Made by a program: the position numbers and the translations under genes. A stretch of 64,000 bases of DNA from Roseomonas sp. (GTDB lineage: Bacteria > Pseudomonadota > Alphaproteobacteria > Acetobacterales > Acetobacteraceae), in assembly GCA_020249925.1 (NCBI GenBank), contig JADCER010000005.1:186001-250000 (forward strand). The letters are read 5' to 3'. Numbering within the stretch: the first letter of the stretch is position 1; the number at the start of each line of letters is the position of its first letter. The notes beneath the pieces were generated by a model that was not told the origin of the DNA, searched no databases, and saw only the letters and a list, made by a program, of their open reading frames with translations. Shown here one piece after another: positions 1-10,543 of this stretch.

Positions 1-41
1 GCGGCCCGGCGCCGCGGCGAAGCGGGCCCCGCCCGCGCTGA

Positions 42-920
42 TCAGGCTGACCGGGGTGCGGGTGACGGGCGCCCCGGCAAATTCATGCCGGAAAAACGCG
101 TATCCAGATGCTCAATCTCAAGCCAGCCCATATCGCGGCCAAAGGTCTTGTAGATCGGGAAGGTTTTCAGGATGCCCAACGTTGCGGCACTTTCAAGCGG
201 TGAGATGAAGCTGCAATCCTGATCGCCGAAGTGCGGCTGTGCCATCCAATGCGCCAATTGCTCAGCGGTCAGCGCGAAAAACCCACTATGCGGATTGGTC
301 GCGCGCTGGAAAGTGAGCGGCTTTGCCCCCTGGCGGCCTTTCAGGAAACGCTCATCCGGTAGCGCCGCTTCGAAGGGTGCCAGCAGCCCCGGGCGCAGCA
401 TGCCATCAATGTAGGTTTTCAGCGCCGGGCCGCGCGGATTCCATTCAAAACGATTGGGAAACAATACGCGCCGCCAGCCATAATCATCCTGAAAGGCCAG
501 GATGCGCGGGATCATGTCACCCCCGGTGGGGCGGAGGTCATCTTCGGAAAATGCAAAAACATCATAAAGGTTGCGCGCATCGGCAAAAAGTTTATGCGCC
601 GTGAAGCCCAGCATGCGTGGATTATCGAGCTTCGCATCATATAGCCGCACCCCGCGGGACCGGCAGTAATCAAGGTCAAGCAGGTGATCCTCGCCATTCA
701 CCAGCACGATGATGTCAAGCTGGTCCGCGACGCCCACCATGGGTTCGAATTTCTTGTGCCAGACATTGATGCCATAGACCGGCCCGTAATGTCCGCGCCA
801 GGAATCAATCACATTCCGGATCGCCGCCGCGCGCTGATCACGCCGATGCGCATCGGTGGAGCTATGGTTTGATCCTTCCTCGGCACGAAAGAAATGCGCG
901 ATGGTGAGCAGGATGCGCAT
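42..920 (-). CDS. Putative glycosyltransferase-like protein, uncharacterised (292 aa)
   Basis: ORF trimmed to ATG at 918-920 (MRILLTIAHFFRAEEG...). Acidic FSEDDLRP motif. Stop lies 2 bp from the UDP-xylose synthase-like gene upstream, so probably co-transcribed. Confidence 0.6.
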   Translation of the reverse strand: MRILLTIAHFFRAEEGSNHSSTDAHRRDQRAAAIRNVIDSWRGHYGPVYGINVWHKKFEPMVGVADQLDIIVLVNGEDHLLDLDYCRSRGVRLYDAKLDNPRMLGFTAHKLFADARNLYDVFAFSEDDLRPTGGDMIPRILAFQDDYGWRRVLFPNRFEWNPRGPALKTYIDGMLRPGLLAPFEAALPDERFLKGRQGAKPLTFQRATNPHSGFFALTAEQLAHWMAQPHFGDQDCSFISPLESAATLGILKTFPIYKTFGRDMGWLEIEHLDTRFSGMNLPGRPSPAPRSA

Positions 921-922
921 GC

Positions 923-1909
923 TCAGGCGTTTCCTCTCGAAAGCAGCCGGTCGAAATAGGCGATGGTCTGCACCAGGCCCTGTTCCAGCGGGATGGTCGG
1001 TTCCCAGCCAAGCTTGGCGCGTGCCTTGGTGATATCGGGCTGGCGCTGGCGCGGGTCGTCTACCGGGGCGGGGCGGAATACCATGCGCGAAGCCGAACCG
1101 GTCAGGCGGATCACCGCTTCGGCCAATTCGATCATGGTAAACTCGCCCGGATTGCCGAGATTGATCGGCCCCGTTGTGTCTTCGGGTGAATCCATCAGCC
1201 GGCGCAAGCCTTCCACCAGATCCGCGACAAAGCAAAAGGACCGCGTCTGCTTGCCATCGCCATAGATGGTGATGGGATCACCGCGCAAAGCCTGCACGAT
1301 GAAATTGGACACCACGCGCCCATCATTCGGGTGCATGCGCGGGCCATAGGTGTTGAAAATGCGCGCCACCTTGATCGGCAGGCGGAATTGCCGATGGTAG
1401 TCGAAGAATAGGGTTTCTGCGCAGCGCTTGCCCTCATCATAACAGGAACGCGGCCCGATTGGGTTCACATTGCCCCAATATTCCTCGGGCTGCGGGTGCA
1501 CATTGGGGTCGCCATAAACCTCACTGGTGGAAGCCTGCAGGATGCGCGCCTTCAGGCGTTTCGCGAGACCCAGCATATTGATCGCGCCATGGACGCTGGT
1601 TTTCAGCGTCTGCACCGGGTCATGCTGGTAATGGATGGGCGATGCGGGGCAGGCGAGATTGTAGATTTCATCAACTTCGACATAAAGCGGGAAGGTCACG
1701 TCATGGCGCAGCAATTCGAAGTAAGGGTGATCCAGCAGGCTTTCTATATTGGCCTTGTTGCCGGTGAAGAAATTATCGGCGCAGAGAACCTCATGCCCTG
1801 CGGCCAAAAGCGCATCGCATAAATGGCTGCCGACAAAGCCGGCACCACCCGTGACCAGGATGCGCTTGCGCGCGTGGTATTCGCGTTTGGTTTCGTTCTT
1901 ATTGTCCAT
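923..1909 (-). CDS. UDP-glucuronate decarboxylase (UDP-xylose synthase)-type NAD-dependent epimerase/dehydratase
   Basis: Rossmann motif [36 protein letters not shown] and SCYDEGKR (YxxxK), [10 protein letters not shown]; typical UXS signatures. Confidence 0.88.
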   Translation of the reverse strand: MDNKNETKREYHARKRILVTGGAGFVGSHLCDALLAAGHEVLCADNFFTGNKANIESLLDHPYFELLRHDVTFPLYVEVDEIYNLACPASPIHYQHDPVQTLKTSVHGAINMLGLAKRLKARILQASTSEVYGDPNVHPQPEEYWGNVNPIGPRSCYDEGKRCAETLFFDYHRQFRLPIKVARIFNTYGPRMHPNDGRVVSNFIVQALRGDPITIYGDGKQTRSFCFVADLVEGLRRLMDSPEDTTGPINLGNPGEFTMIELAEAVIRLTGSASRMVFRPAPVDDPRQRQPDITKARAKLGWEPTIPLEQGLVQTIAYFDRLLSRGNA

Positions 1910-3747
1910 TATCGCCCCACCGCATAACCCTGCATGCCGCGCGGATTGGCACCAGCACGGATGGTGCCATCGGCTTCAAGCCGCGCGCCGGTCAGCCGCC
2001 CTTCAGACCAATCGCCGCCGGCTTCCGCCTGATGGCCGCGCGCCTTCAGCGCTGCCAGCACTTCTGGCGCATAGCGGCCTTCAATCACCAGCTTGCCCGG
2101 CTTCGCACCGCGCGGCCAGAAGCTGCTGATCCAATGTTCCGAATGGAAGGAAGGCGCATCAATCGCTTCCTGGATATTCATGCCGTGATGCAGCATGCGG
2201 AGCAGCATGATGGGCTGCCATTGATCCTGCTGTTCGCCGCCCGGTGTGCCGAAGCTCATCCAGGGCTTGCCATCGCGCAGCACCAGCGCGGGTGAAAGCG
2301 TGGTGCGCGGGCGCTTATTCGGCCGCAGGCCATTGGGCAGGGTTTCATCCAGCCAGAACATCTGGCAGCGCGTGCCAAGGCAAAAGCCAAGATCAGGAAT
2401 GGCGGGCGAGGATTGCAGCCAGCCGGCCGATGGTGTCGCGCTCACCATATTCCCGGCCGCATCAATCACATCCACATGGCAGGTATCGCCCCCGGCGGCA
2501 CCAAGGCGAGAGACAGTGGGCTCACCGCTGCCGGCAGCGGCGGCCATTTCCTGCGCACGGCGAATGGCAGCTGCGTAATCCGTGCGCGGCGCGCGGCCAT
2601 CCGGTGAACCGGGGCGGAATTCCATGCTGGCGGCAGCGCCAATCAAAGCGCGGCGCGCGGCGCTATAGGCGGGCGACAACAGGGTTGCCATCGGCACGTC
2701 AACGAAATTCGGGTCGCCATAAAAAGCTTCACGATCCGCGAAGGCGAGCTTCATTGCCTCCGTCACCAGATGGATGAAATCCGCGCCCAGCTGGTCCATC
2801 GCCGCAATGTCATCGCCCGCGATCAAGGCCAGGGTTTGCAGCATGGCGGGCCCTTGGCTCCAGGGGCCGCATTTCAGCACGCGATGGCCGTGATAATCCA
2901 AGCCAAGCGGCTCTTCGATACCGGCCGACCAATTCGCCAAATCCTGCCCATTCAGCACGGCGCGGTGGCGGCGCCCCGATGTGTCCATCGCTTCGGTCGT
3001 GCGGCAGAAGCGATCAATGGCTTCCGCCACAAAGCCGCGATACCAGGCCCGCCGCGCCGCTTCAATTTGCGCCACGCGATCCCCGCCTGCGGCCTCCGCT
3101 TCGCGCACCACGCGTTCATAGGTATCGGCGAGTGTCGGGTTGGCATAAAGCCCGCCCGGTGCCGGGCCGCCATTGCGTAGCCACAGCGCGGCAGAGGTTT
3201 TCCACTCCGCCTCAAACAAGGGGCGTACCGAATCAATCGTGGCGCGCACACGCGGCACCATGGGTGCGCCATGCCGTGCATAGCCAATGGCATAGGCAAG
3301 GATATCGCGCGGCTTCCAGGTGCCGTGATCACGCAGCATCAGCATCCAGGCGTCAAAGGCGCCGGGGATGGGTGCTGCCAGCATGCCGGTGCCGGGCATG
3401 ATTTCATGGCCGAGGCTTTTCATCAGCGCGACATTCAAGCCGGCCGGCGCGGGGCCTTGGCCGCATATCGCCTGTTGCTGGCCCGTGCGCGCGCTATGCA
3501 GGATGATCGGGCAGTCGCCGCCCGGCCCGTTCAAATGCGGTTCCACGATTTGCAGCGTAAAGCCGGCGGCAGCCGCGGCATCAAAAGCATTGCCGCCGCG
3601 TTCCAGCACCGCCATGCCCACTTGGGAAGTGATCCAATGGGTGGAGGCCACCGCGCCAAAGGTCCCGCTGATTTCAGGGCGCGTCGTGAAGCCACGCGCC
3701 CCCTCCTTTGCCGGAAAGCCGATCGAGGCAAGGTTGGTGTGGGACAT
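1909..3747 (-). CDS. Gamma-glutamyltransferase family protein
   Basis: N-terminal [45 protein letters not shown]-type sequence and [22 protein letters not shown] catalytic Thr region. Confidence 0.87.
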   Translation of the reverse strand: MSHTNLASIGFPAKEGARGFTTRPEISGTFGAVASTHWITSQVGMAVLERGGNAFDAAAAAGFTLQIVEPHLNGPGGDCPIILHSARTGQQQAICGQGPAPAGLNVALMKSLGHEIMPGTGMLAAPIPGAFDAWMLMLRDHGTWKPRDILAYAIGYARHGAPMVPRVRATIDSVRPLFEAEWKTSAALWLRNGGPAPGGLYANPTLADTYERVVREAEAAGGDRVAQIEAARRAWYRGFVAEAIDRFCRTTEAMDTSGRRHRAVLNGQDLANWSAGIEEPLGLDYHGHRVLKCGPWSQGPAMLQTLALIAGDDIAAMDQLGADFIHLVTEAMKLAFADREAFYGDPNFVDVPMATLLSPAYSAARRALIGAAASMEFRPGSPDGRAPRTDYAAAIRRAQEMAAAAGSGEPTVSRLGAAGGDTCHVDVIDAAGNMVSATPSAGWLQSSPAIPDLGFCLGTRCQMFWLDETLPNGLRPNKRPRTTLSPALVLRDGKPWMSFGTPGGEQQDQWQPIMLLRMLHHGMNIQEAIDAPSFHSEHWISSFWPRGAKPGKLVIEGRYAPEVLAALKARGHQAEAGGDWSEGRLTGARLEADGTIRAGANPRGMQGYAVGR

Positions 3748-3766
3748 GCGCAAGGCTTTCCATCTT

Positions 3767-3804
3767 CCATCGGGCCGGCCGATGCGCCCGGCCCGATGGT
3801 TTTT
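3767..3804 (+). terminator. Strong GC hairpin followed by a T tract
   Basis: CCATCGGGCCGG / CCGGCCCGATGG 12-bp stem (3767-3778 with 3788-3799) followed by TTTTT. T-tract orientation is +, while both flanking genes are on -. Confidence 0.55.
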
Positions 3805-3863
3805 AAGCGAAATGGTCAGAAAGACAAAGCTGACGCCTCGGCCAACCTGTCATGAAAGGCCGC

Positions 3864-4742
3864 TCAGCCCCCCTCGCGCCGCGCCGCGCGCTCACTCATC
3901 AGGCAGGCGAGAACAACAATGGTGGCCCCCGCCAGGGTCCATGCGCCAGGCCAGAGCTGCCAAATGGCGGCATCCAGCATCAGTGCGAAGACCAGCGCGG
4001 TGAATTCCAGCGGTGCCAGCCGTGCCGCGCGATCAATGCTGAAGGCAATCGCAAGCGCCAGGGTCGCGCCCCCGGCAAAGAGCCCATTGGCAATCAGCGC
4101 CACCCAATCATAGGCATTGGGCGTGACCCAATCGGCGATGGCAAAGGGCAAAATCGCCAGGAAGAGCGGGCCGGATGACCAGAAGATCAACCGTGCCGCA
4201 TTCTGTTCGGCGCGCAATATGCGGCTGATTGTCAGAAATCCGGCATAGGTCATGGTGCCAAGAAACGCCCAGGCATAGGCATGCCAAGGAACAGGCGCAG
4301 AAGAAGCCGAAGCCGTGAGCGCAGGCAGCATCGCGACCATGACGCCCAGAAACCCGACTGCGGACCAGAACCAGACAGCGCGGCCATTCCTTTCGCCCAA
4401 GACAAGTGCGGCCAAAAGCAGGGTGAAAAAGGGCGCGGTGAAATAGACCAGGTAGCCCTCAGCCAGGGGGATGTCGCGAAAGGCCAGGAAGAAGCCATAG
4501 GCGGAACCCGCCATGCATAGGGCGCGTAGCAAATGCAGCCCGGGGCGCGGCGTTGCAATCGGCCCGCCTGCGCCGCGCCGCAATAGTCGCAGCGACCCGA
4601 GCAGAACAAGCAAGGTCCCATAACGAATGATCAGCACCTGGTCCGCGCCATAGCGCCCGGCCAGCAGCTTCGAATTGGCATCGAGCAGCGCAAAAAGCGC
4701 CATGGCCCCTACCAGCAGCAGCGGCCCCTTGTAGTTTGTCAT
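3864..4742 (-). CDS. DMT/EamA family transporter
   Basis: About 10 hydrophobic segments; EamA-like LLLVGAMALFALLDANSKLLAGRYG N-terminus. Confidence 0.82.
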   Translation of the reverse strand: MTNYKGPLLLVGAMALFALLDANSKLLAGRYGADQVLIIRYGTLLVLLGSLRLLRRGAGGPIATPRPGLHLLRALCMAGSAYGFFLAFRDIPLAEGYLVYFTAPFFTLLLAALVLGERNGRAVWFWSAVGFLGVMVAMLPALTASASSAPVPWHAYAWAFLGTMTYAGFLTISRILRAEQNAARLIFWSSGPLFLAILPFAIADWVTPNAYDWVALIANGLFAGGATLALAIAFSIDRAARLAPLEFTALVFALMLDAAIWQLWPGAWTLAGATIVVLACLMSERAARREGG

Positions 4743-4831
4743 GGAGATCCCGGACTGGCGTGGTGCCGAAAGGGCTTCGGCAGAAGGCTTCTCGCCCCGC
4801 GATCAGGGGGCGTCAAGCGGTTGGCTGATCG

Positions 4832-6652
4832 TCAGGCCCAAGCCGCAAACGGGGCCAGGATATCGGCAAGTTGGGTGCCGCCCAAAAGCAGCACATCATC
4901 GCCATCGCCAGTGTCGAAAACACCACCAAGCCCATCGGCGATCAGCAGATCATTGCCTGCGCCGCCGTAAAGACTATCGGCACCCTGGCCACCATTCAGT
5001 GTATCGTCTCCTGCATTGCCAATGAGCATATTGGCGCCAGCATCACCCATGAAGCTGTCGGCACCCTGCCCGCCAGCGACGCCTTCAATGCTGATCAGCA
5101 CATCCTGGCCGAAATCAGGGCCCGAGGCCTCACCAGACAAAAGATCAAGAAAGACGGCTTCGTTTGCTAAGTGATAATCCGCGATATCAAAACCCTCACC
5201 GCCCATCAGGCAGTCATTTCCACCGCCCCCATCAAGGCTGTCATTGCCCGCGCTACCGTCCAGCGTATCTGCGCCCGTATTGCCGGCCAGAAAATTTGCA
5301 TCCGAATTGCCGAAGATTCTATCAGCGCCATTGCCGCCAATCGCGCCTTCAATGACCACGCCGCGGGCGATGGCTATATTGTTGCTGATGCCGCCAATGG
5401 AAGAAAATGCTTCCGCGGTCAAATTGATGGTTTGATTCGCGCCATAACCTGAAGCATCCAGCGTATCCGACCCGCCTGTATCATAAATGGTGAAGGCCGG
5501 GGCAGTTGTGTAATTCGCAAAATCATAAAGCGAACCGGCGGTGGCATTGCGGCCATAAACACTATCGCCCGAATTGAATATGGTATTCGCCCCATACTGG
5601 TTATGGACGGCAACGATATCGGCAAGACTTGGCCCCATCACAACGCGATAAGTGCCGAAATTCGCATCCCCCTGATCGAAATACGACATGATCGTATAGG
5701 ACCAGATGTCATTCTGATAAAGGTTATCAATGCCATAGGTTGCAGTCGCGTTATAGGCCCCGCCATGCCCAAGCCCAAGCGCATGACCAATTTCATGCAC
5801 ATAGGTCTGGAATGAATAGCTATCTATTGAAGTACCATACCTATTGAGCCAGCTGGTGCCGATGTTTATCGATGAGGCGGTGATGAAGCCGTTACTGACT
5901 GAAGAAGACGCAAAAGCCCCGGATTGATTGTCGTCGAAGGTGATATTGCCGCCTGAGGTGACTTCCTGAAACACCAGGTTGGTGACATTGGCCCAGCTTT
6001 GAAAGGCCGCACGCGCCAGCGTTTGGCCTGCGCTTGTCAGCGCCGTCAGGTTATAGGTGATGATATTGTCGGCACTGATATCCCAGCGGCGACCACCATC
6101 GCCCCAAAATCCGGTGGTCAGGAAATCCGCGATTTCATCAAGCGTATAGGTGGGCGGTATGAATTCAATGATCGCAAGCTGATAGCCGCCCACAAATCTT
6201 TCGTCCCAGGCGCCGGCATCCAGAAAAAACCGTCCGGTTTCGTTGGCGACCCAATTAATCCGTGAATTGCGCAAGACGCCATTGCGGATATCGTCATTCT
6301 GGGCAATCAGAACGCCATTGGCGTTGCGCAGATAAAGATACGGGTCTTCCAGCGCGCCATAACCATCAAGAGCGACACCATTCAACGTGATCTGGTATCG
6401 CGTACCGGCAACCAGATCCACCGCGTACCAATCATGATCGCCATTCACCTCAAGAACGCCGGTGACCGGTGTTCCAACGGTCAACGAAACATCGGTTGTC
6501 GAATCGCCTGGTATATCGGCCGGGCTATTGGCGGGCGAAGGCGCAGGGCCGCCCAGCATCGCCGTTCCAAAGGCATCCTGGCAGCCGCCGCATTGGCAGC
6601 CCGAGCCCAGGTTCGATTCCGCGTGGATATCAGTGCAGACGAAACGCGGCAT
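4832..6652 (-). CDS. M10-family (serralysin-like) metalloprotease with pre-peptidase C-terminal (PPC) domain and RTX repeats
   Basis: HEIGHALGLGHGG zinc site, IMSYFDQ Met-turn, DWYAVDLVAGTRYQITL PPC-like region, GGxGxD nonapeptides (GNDSLDGGGGNDCLMGGEG; GGQGADSLYGGAGNDLL). Confidence 0.92.
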   Translation of the reverse strand: MPRFVCTDIHAESNLGSGCQCGGCQDAFGTAMLGGPAPSPANSPADIPGDSTTDVSLTVGTPVTGVLEVNGDHDWYAVDLVAGTRYQITLNGVALDGYGALEDPYLYLRNANGVLIAQNDDIRNGVLRNSRINWVANETGRFFLDAGAWDERFVGGYQLAIIEFIPPTYTLDEIADFLTTGFWGDGGRRWDISADNIITYNLTALTSAGQTLARAAFQSWANVTNLVFQEVTSGGNITFDDNQSGAFASSSVSNGFITASSINIGTSWLNRYGTSIDSYSFQTYVHEIGHALGLGHGGAYNATATYGIDNLYQNDIWSYTIMSYFDQGDANFGTYRVVMGPSLADIVAVHNQYGANTIFNSGDSVYGRNATAGSLYDFANYTTAPAFTIYDTGGSDTLDASGYGANQTINLTAEAFSSIGGISNNIAIARGVVIEGAIGGNGADRIFGNSDANFLAGNTGADTLDGSAGNDSLDGGGGNDCLMGGEGFDIADYHLANEAVFLDLLSGEASGPDFGQDVLISIEGVAGGQGADSFMGDAGANMLIGNAGDDTLNGGQGADSLYGGAGNDLLIADGLGGVFDTGDGDDVLLLGGTQLADILAPFAAWA

Positions 6653-6894
6653 GCGCGCACAAATCTCCTCAAAACTGTGACTTCATTATCATCCTGACTG
6701 AAGTCGCCGCAAGAAAAACTGCCGACAGCAATTTGTCCGTTTGGCTGGTATTGAGCAAGTGGCCAACTTCTTGATGCGGTTTGGCATGAAGGCCCAGGAT
6801 AAGCTTCATGGGCCGTTATTCGACTTGCGCCAAAACTGCCGCTGCGGTTGCCTTGTTCTTGGTGGTGACGCGACGTTCAGCCTATCCCAGAAGT

Positions 6895-8445
6895 TTAAAC
6901 AACAGGTGAAAAAAGGGTCAGAACATCGGCCAGCGAGGTGCCGCCTATAAGAACAATATCATTACCCGCGCCACCGTCGAGAAAATCCTCAAAGCCATCA
7001 GCGATCAGCATGTCATCGCCCGCGCCGCCATCCAGCGTATCGGCGCCCGAATTGCCGATAAGCGTATTGTTGCCCGCATGACCGAGCATGGAATCCGCGC
7101 CACTACCGCCAACCGCGCCTTCAATGGCTACACCGCGCGCGACGGAGATATTGTTGATAAGGCCACCGATCGAAGAAAAGGCTTCAGGGTTCAGATTGAT
7201 GGTCTGGTTTACGCCATAGCCTGAAGCATCAAGCGTATCTGATCCACCCGTATCATAGATGGTAAAGGCCGGCGTGCTGCTGTAATTCGCAAAATCATAG
7301 AGCGATCCGGCGGTCGCATTTCGGCCGTAAACACTATTGCCTGAATTGAAACTCGTATTCGCTCCATATATGCTGTGCATCGCCACGATATCGGCCAGGC
7401 TTGGACCCATCACAAAGCGGTAGCTGCCGAACCCGGCGTCTGCCTGGTCAAAATAGGACATGATGGAATAGGCCCAGTGGTCGTTCTGATAGAAATTATC
7501 GACACCATAGGTCGCCCAACCATTGTAATTCCCACCATGCCCAAGCCCAAGCGCATGGCCAATCTCATGCACATAGGTTTGGAAGGAATAGCTATCCAAA
7601 CTAGTCCCATAATCAGCAAGCCATTGGGTACTGACATTCACCCGCATGGATGTGATCCGGCCCGCCTCATCCCAATTGCCATCAGCGAAAGCGCCATTCT
7701 CATTATCGTCAAACAGAATATCACCGCCCGAGGTGACCTCCTGAAACACCAGATTGGTCACATTGGCCCAGGTCTGAAAAGCCGCGCGCGCGAGTATCTG
7801 GCCTTCGCCCGTCAGCGCGGTCAGATTATAGGTGACGATATTGTCGCTGCTCGTGTCCCAGCGATGCGCGCCATAAAAACCCCAATAGCCATTGATCAGA
7901 TAATCCGCGATCTGATCCAAAGTGTAGACAGGCGTGGTCGGCGGCGCGGGGCCCGATACTGCACTGATGGCGAGGCGATAACCACCGGCACTCGAATCAC
8001 CATAGGCACCAACATCAAGATAGTATCGCCCCGTGGCCGATGCGGTGAAGGTGAGGAGGGAATTCAACCCCGGCCCGCTATCATCATCCTGCGCTACCAG
8101 ACTGCTACTGGCGTTACGCAAGCGGAGATAGGGGTCAGACAGCGCGGAATAGCTGCCATAGGCGGCGCCATCCAGGGAAATGCTATAGCGCTGCCCCGCC
8201 ACCAGATCCACGGCGAACCAGTCCCGATCCCCCGCGGTATTCACGGCGCCATTCAGTGAAGCACCGATGGCCAAGGTCACGGGTGTTGAGCTATTGCCCG
8301 GCACCGTATCCCCGGTGCCCTGCCCAGGCGGGGGCTCAGGCTCGCCAATCGCCGGCCCCTTCACGGCTTCTTGGCAGCCAGCGCAGCGGCAGCCGGTAAA
8401 GACGCGCGGTTCATTCGCAACAAGGTTGCAACTGAAACGATTCAT
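6895..8445 (-). CDS. M10-family (serralysin-like) metalloprotease with PPC domain, paralog of 4832..6652
   Basis: HEIGHALGLGHGG, IMSYFDQ Met-turn, PPC-like DWFAVDLVAGQRYSISL, short RTX block (GADTLDGGAGDDML); strong similarity to the neighbouring ORF. Confidence 0.92.
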   Translation of the reverse strand: MNRFSCNLVANEPRVFTGCRCAGCQEAVKGPAIGEPEPPPGQGTGDTVPGNSSTPVTLAIGASLNGAVNTAGDRDWFAVDLVAGQRYSISLDGAAYGSYSALSDPYLRLRNASSSLVAQDDDSGPGLNSLLTFTASATGRYYLDVGAYGDSSAGGYRLAISAVSGPAPPTTPVYTLDQIADYLINGYWGFYGAHRWDTSSDNIVTYNLTALTGEGQILARAAFQTWANVTNLVFQEVTSGGDILFDDNENGAFADGNWDEAGRITSMRVNVSTQWLADYGTSLDSYSFQTYVHEIGHALGLGHGGNYNGWATYGVDNFYQNDHWAYSIMSYFDQADAGFGSYRFVMGPSLADIVAMHSIYGANTSFNSGNSVYGRNATAGSLYDFANYSSTPAFTIYDTGGSDTLDASGYGVNQTINLNPEAFSSIGGLINNISVARGVAIEGAVGGSGADSMLGHAGNNTLIGNSGADTLDGGAGDDMLIADGFEDFLDGGAGNDIVLIGGTSLADVLTLFSPVV

Positions 8446-8621
8446 GATGAGCGCTTGCAGTTCCGTGTACAGCTGTCACCCTCAGATTAAGAACAGCCTA
8501 TGCCCAAGGCAAGGGAAAAAGCGGGATATGCATCGGCTGCCGACTGGCCCCGTTGCGCTGGTCAGGCTTGCCTATTTCTTCGGGCCTTCCCCCAGGTCGC
8601 GGACCGGGGCAGAAGGACGTC

Positions 8622-9680
8622 ATGACACCCGCCATTGCCTCCGCCCTTATGCCGCTCATGCGCGGCATGGATGCCGAAACCGCCCATGGTATCGCGCTCC
8701 GTGCCCTCTCGCTTGGTCTTGCCGGCCGGGATGGCGGCACGGATCACCCAAGCTTGGCGACCGAAGTTGCAGGGCTTCGCTTTCGCAATCCGCTCGGCCT
8801 TGCCGCTGGTTTTGACAAGAACGCCGAAGCGGTGCTGCCGCTGCTCCGCCTCGGCTTCGGTTGTGTCGAAGCCGGCACGGTCACGCCGCGCCCTCAGGCG
8901 GGCAATCCGCGCCCGAGATTGTTCCGCCTGACCGAAGACCAGGCCGTGATCAACCGCATGGGTTTCAATAATGCTGGGCTCGATGCCTATTTGGCGCGGC
9001 TCAGGGCCTTGCCGCGGCCCTTGCCTGGGATTTTCGGCGCCAATATCGGTATTAACAAGGAAGGCGCTGACCCGGAACGGGATTATCCGGCGCTGTATGA
9101 GGCCCTTGCCCCTCACGCCGATTACGTGACCGTCAATGTTTCCTCCCCCAATACGCCGGGCCTTAGGGATTTGCAGGGGGAAGAACGCCTGGCCGCGATT
9201 CTTTCCGCCATCAATGCGCGTCGCGCAGCGCTGCCAAAGCGCCCGCCTTTGCTGGTGAAAATCGCGCCTGATCTGGCCGATGATGCCTTGAGCCCGATTG
9301 TGGAAGCCTGCGTGGCGCAGGGTATTGCGGGGCTGATCATCTCCAACACCACCATCACGCGCCCGGCGTCCCTGCAATCGGCGCTCAAGGATCAGGCGGG
9401 TGGGCTTTCCGGCGCGCCGCTTTTCGCGCTTTCCACTGAAATGCTGCGCCGCTGCTACTGTATTGCGCAGGGCCGGCTTGCGCTGATTGGCGTGGGCGGC
9501 ATTGCCAGCGCCGAACAGGCCTATGCCAAAATCCGCGCCGGCGCTGCGCTGGTGCAGCTTTATTCCGGCTTCGCCTATGCCGGGCCCGTTTTGGTGCGGC
9601 AGATTCTTGATGGCCTCGCCGCGCTTCTCGCGCGTGATGGCTTTACCTCGGTCGCCGATGCTGTCGGCAAGGATGCGTGA
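8622..9680 (+). CDS. pyrD: Quinone-dependent dihydroorotate dehydrogenase
   Basis: FRNPLGLAAGFDKNAEAV, GFNNAGLDAY, VNVSSPNTPGLRDLQ, KIAPDL, GVGGIASAEQAYAKIRAGAALVQLYSGF. Confidence 0.97.
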   Translation: MTPAIASALMPLMRGMDAETAHGIALRALSLGLAGRDGGTDHPSLATEVAGLRFRNPLGLAAGFDKNAEAVLPLLRLGFGCVEAGTVTPRPQAGNPRPRLFRLTEDQAVINRMGFNNAGLDAYLARLRALPRPLPGIFGANIGINKEGADPERDYPALYEALAPHADYVTVNVSSPNTPGLRDLQGEERLAAILSAINARRAALPKRPPLLVKIAPDLADDALSPIVEACVAQGIAGLIISNTTITRPASLQSALKDQAGGLSGAPLFALSTEMLRRCYCIAQGRLALIGVGGIASAEQAYAKIRAGAALVQLYSGFAYAGPVLVRQILDGLAALLARDGFTSVADAVGKDA

Positions 9681-10540
9681 TGCAAATTCTGGAAGGTATT
9701 TCGGGCCTCGCGGATCGTTACGATGGCTATGTGCTCGATCTCTGGGGTGTGGTGCATGATGGGCGCAAACCCTATCCCGGTGTGCCGGAAGCCCTTACCG
9801 CGCTGAAGGCGCGCGGCAAGCGTATTGTCTTTCTGACGAACGCACCGCGCCGCGCCTGGTTTGTGCAAGGCATGCTGGACCGCATGGGGCTCGATCGCGG
9901 CCTTTATGATGGCATCATGTCTTCCGGAGAGGCTTCCTGGCGGCTCATGAAGGAACGCAAGCATCCCTGGTTCGCGCGGATGGGGCGCCGCGTGCTGCAT
10001 ATCGGGCCGGAACGTGATCTTTCCGTGGTGGAGGAAGATGCCGCCGAGATCGTGACCGACCCCACCCAGGCTGATTTCCTGCTCAATACCGGCCCGGATG
10101 CGGATGGCGGCACGAAAAGCGCGGAACCCTATCGCGCTGCCTTGCGCGCCTGTTTCGATGCCGGCTTGCCGATGCTCTGCGTCAACCCGGATCGGCATGT
10201 GATGGTGGCCGGTGAGAAGGTGATCTGCGCCGGCGCTTTGGCTGACGTGTATCGCGAATTCGGCGGCGATGTGCTGGAAATCGGCAAGCCTGACCCGGCG
10301 ATTTATGAACCGGTGATGGAATTGCTGGGGCCAATCCCAAAGGCGCGCGTGCTCGCGATTGGCGACAGCCCGCATACGGATTTGGCGGGCGCGCAGGCTG
10401 TGGGGATTGATGCGCTTTGGGCGCTGACGGGCCTGGCTGGTGAAGCGCATGGCGCGGACCCGAGCGGCGAGGCGCTTGCGGCCGTCGCGGCTGCGGAGAA
10501 AGTGGCGCCGCTCGCGGCGTTGCGCAGTCTGCGCTGGTAG
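9680..10540 (+). CDS. HAD-type hydrolase, TIGR01459-like
   Basis: DGYVLDLWGVVHDGRKPYPG motif I, FLTNAPR motif II, GDSPHTDLAGAQAVGIDALW motif IV; overlaps the pyrD stop (ATGA-type). Confidence 0.88.
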   Translation: MQILEGISGLADRYDGYVLDLWGVVHDGRKPYPGVPEALTALKARGKRIVFLTNAPRRAWFVQGMLDRMGLDRGLYDGIMSSGEASWRLMKERKHPWFARMGRRVLHIGPERDLSVVEEDAAEIVTDPTQADFLLNTGPDADGGTKSAEPYRAALRACFDAGLPMLCVNPDRHVMVAGEKVICAGALADVYREFGGDVLEIGKPDPAIYEPVMELLGPIPKARVLAIGDSPHTDLAGAQAVGIDALWALTGLAGEAHGADPSGEALAAVAAAEKVAPLAALRSLRW

Positions 10541-10543
10541 GCG

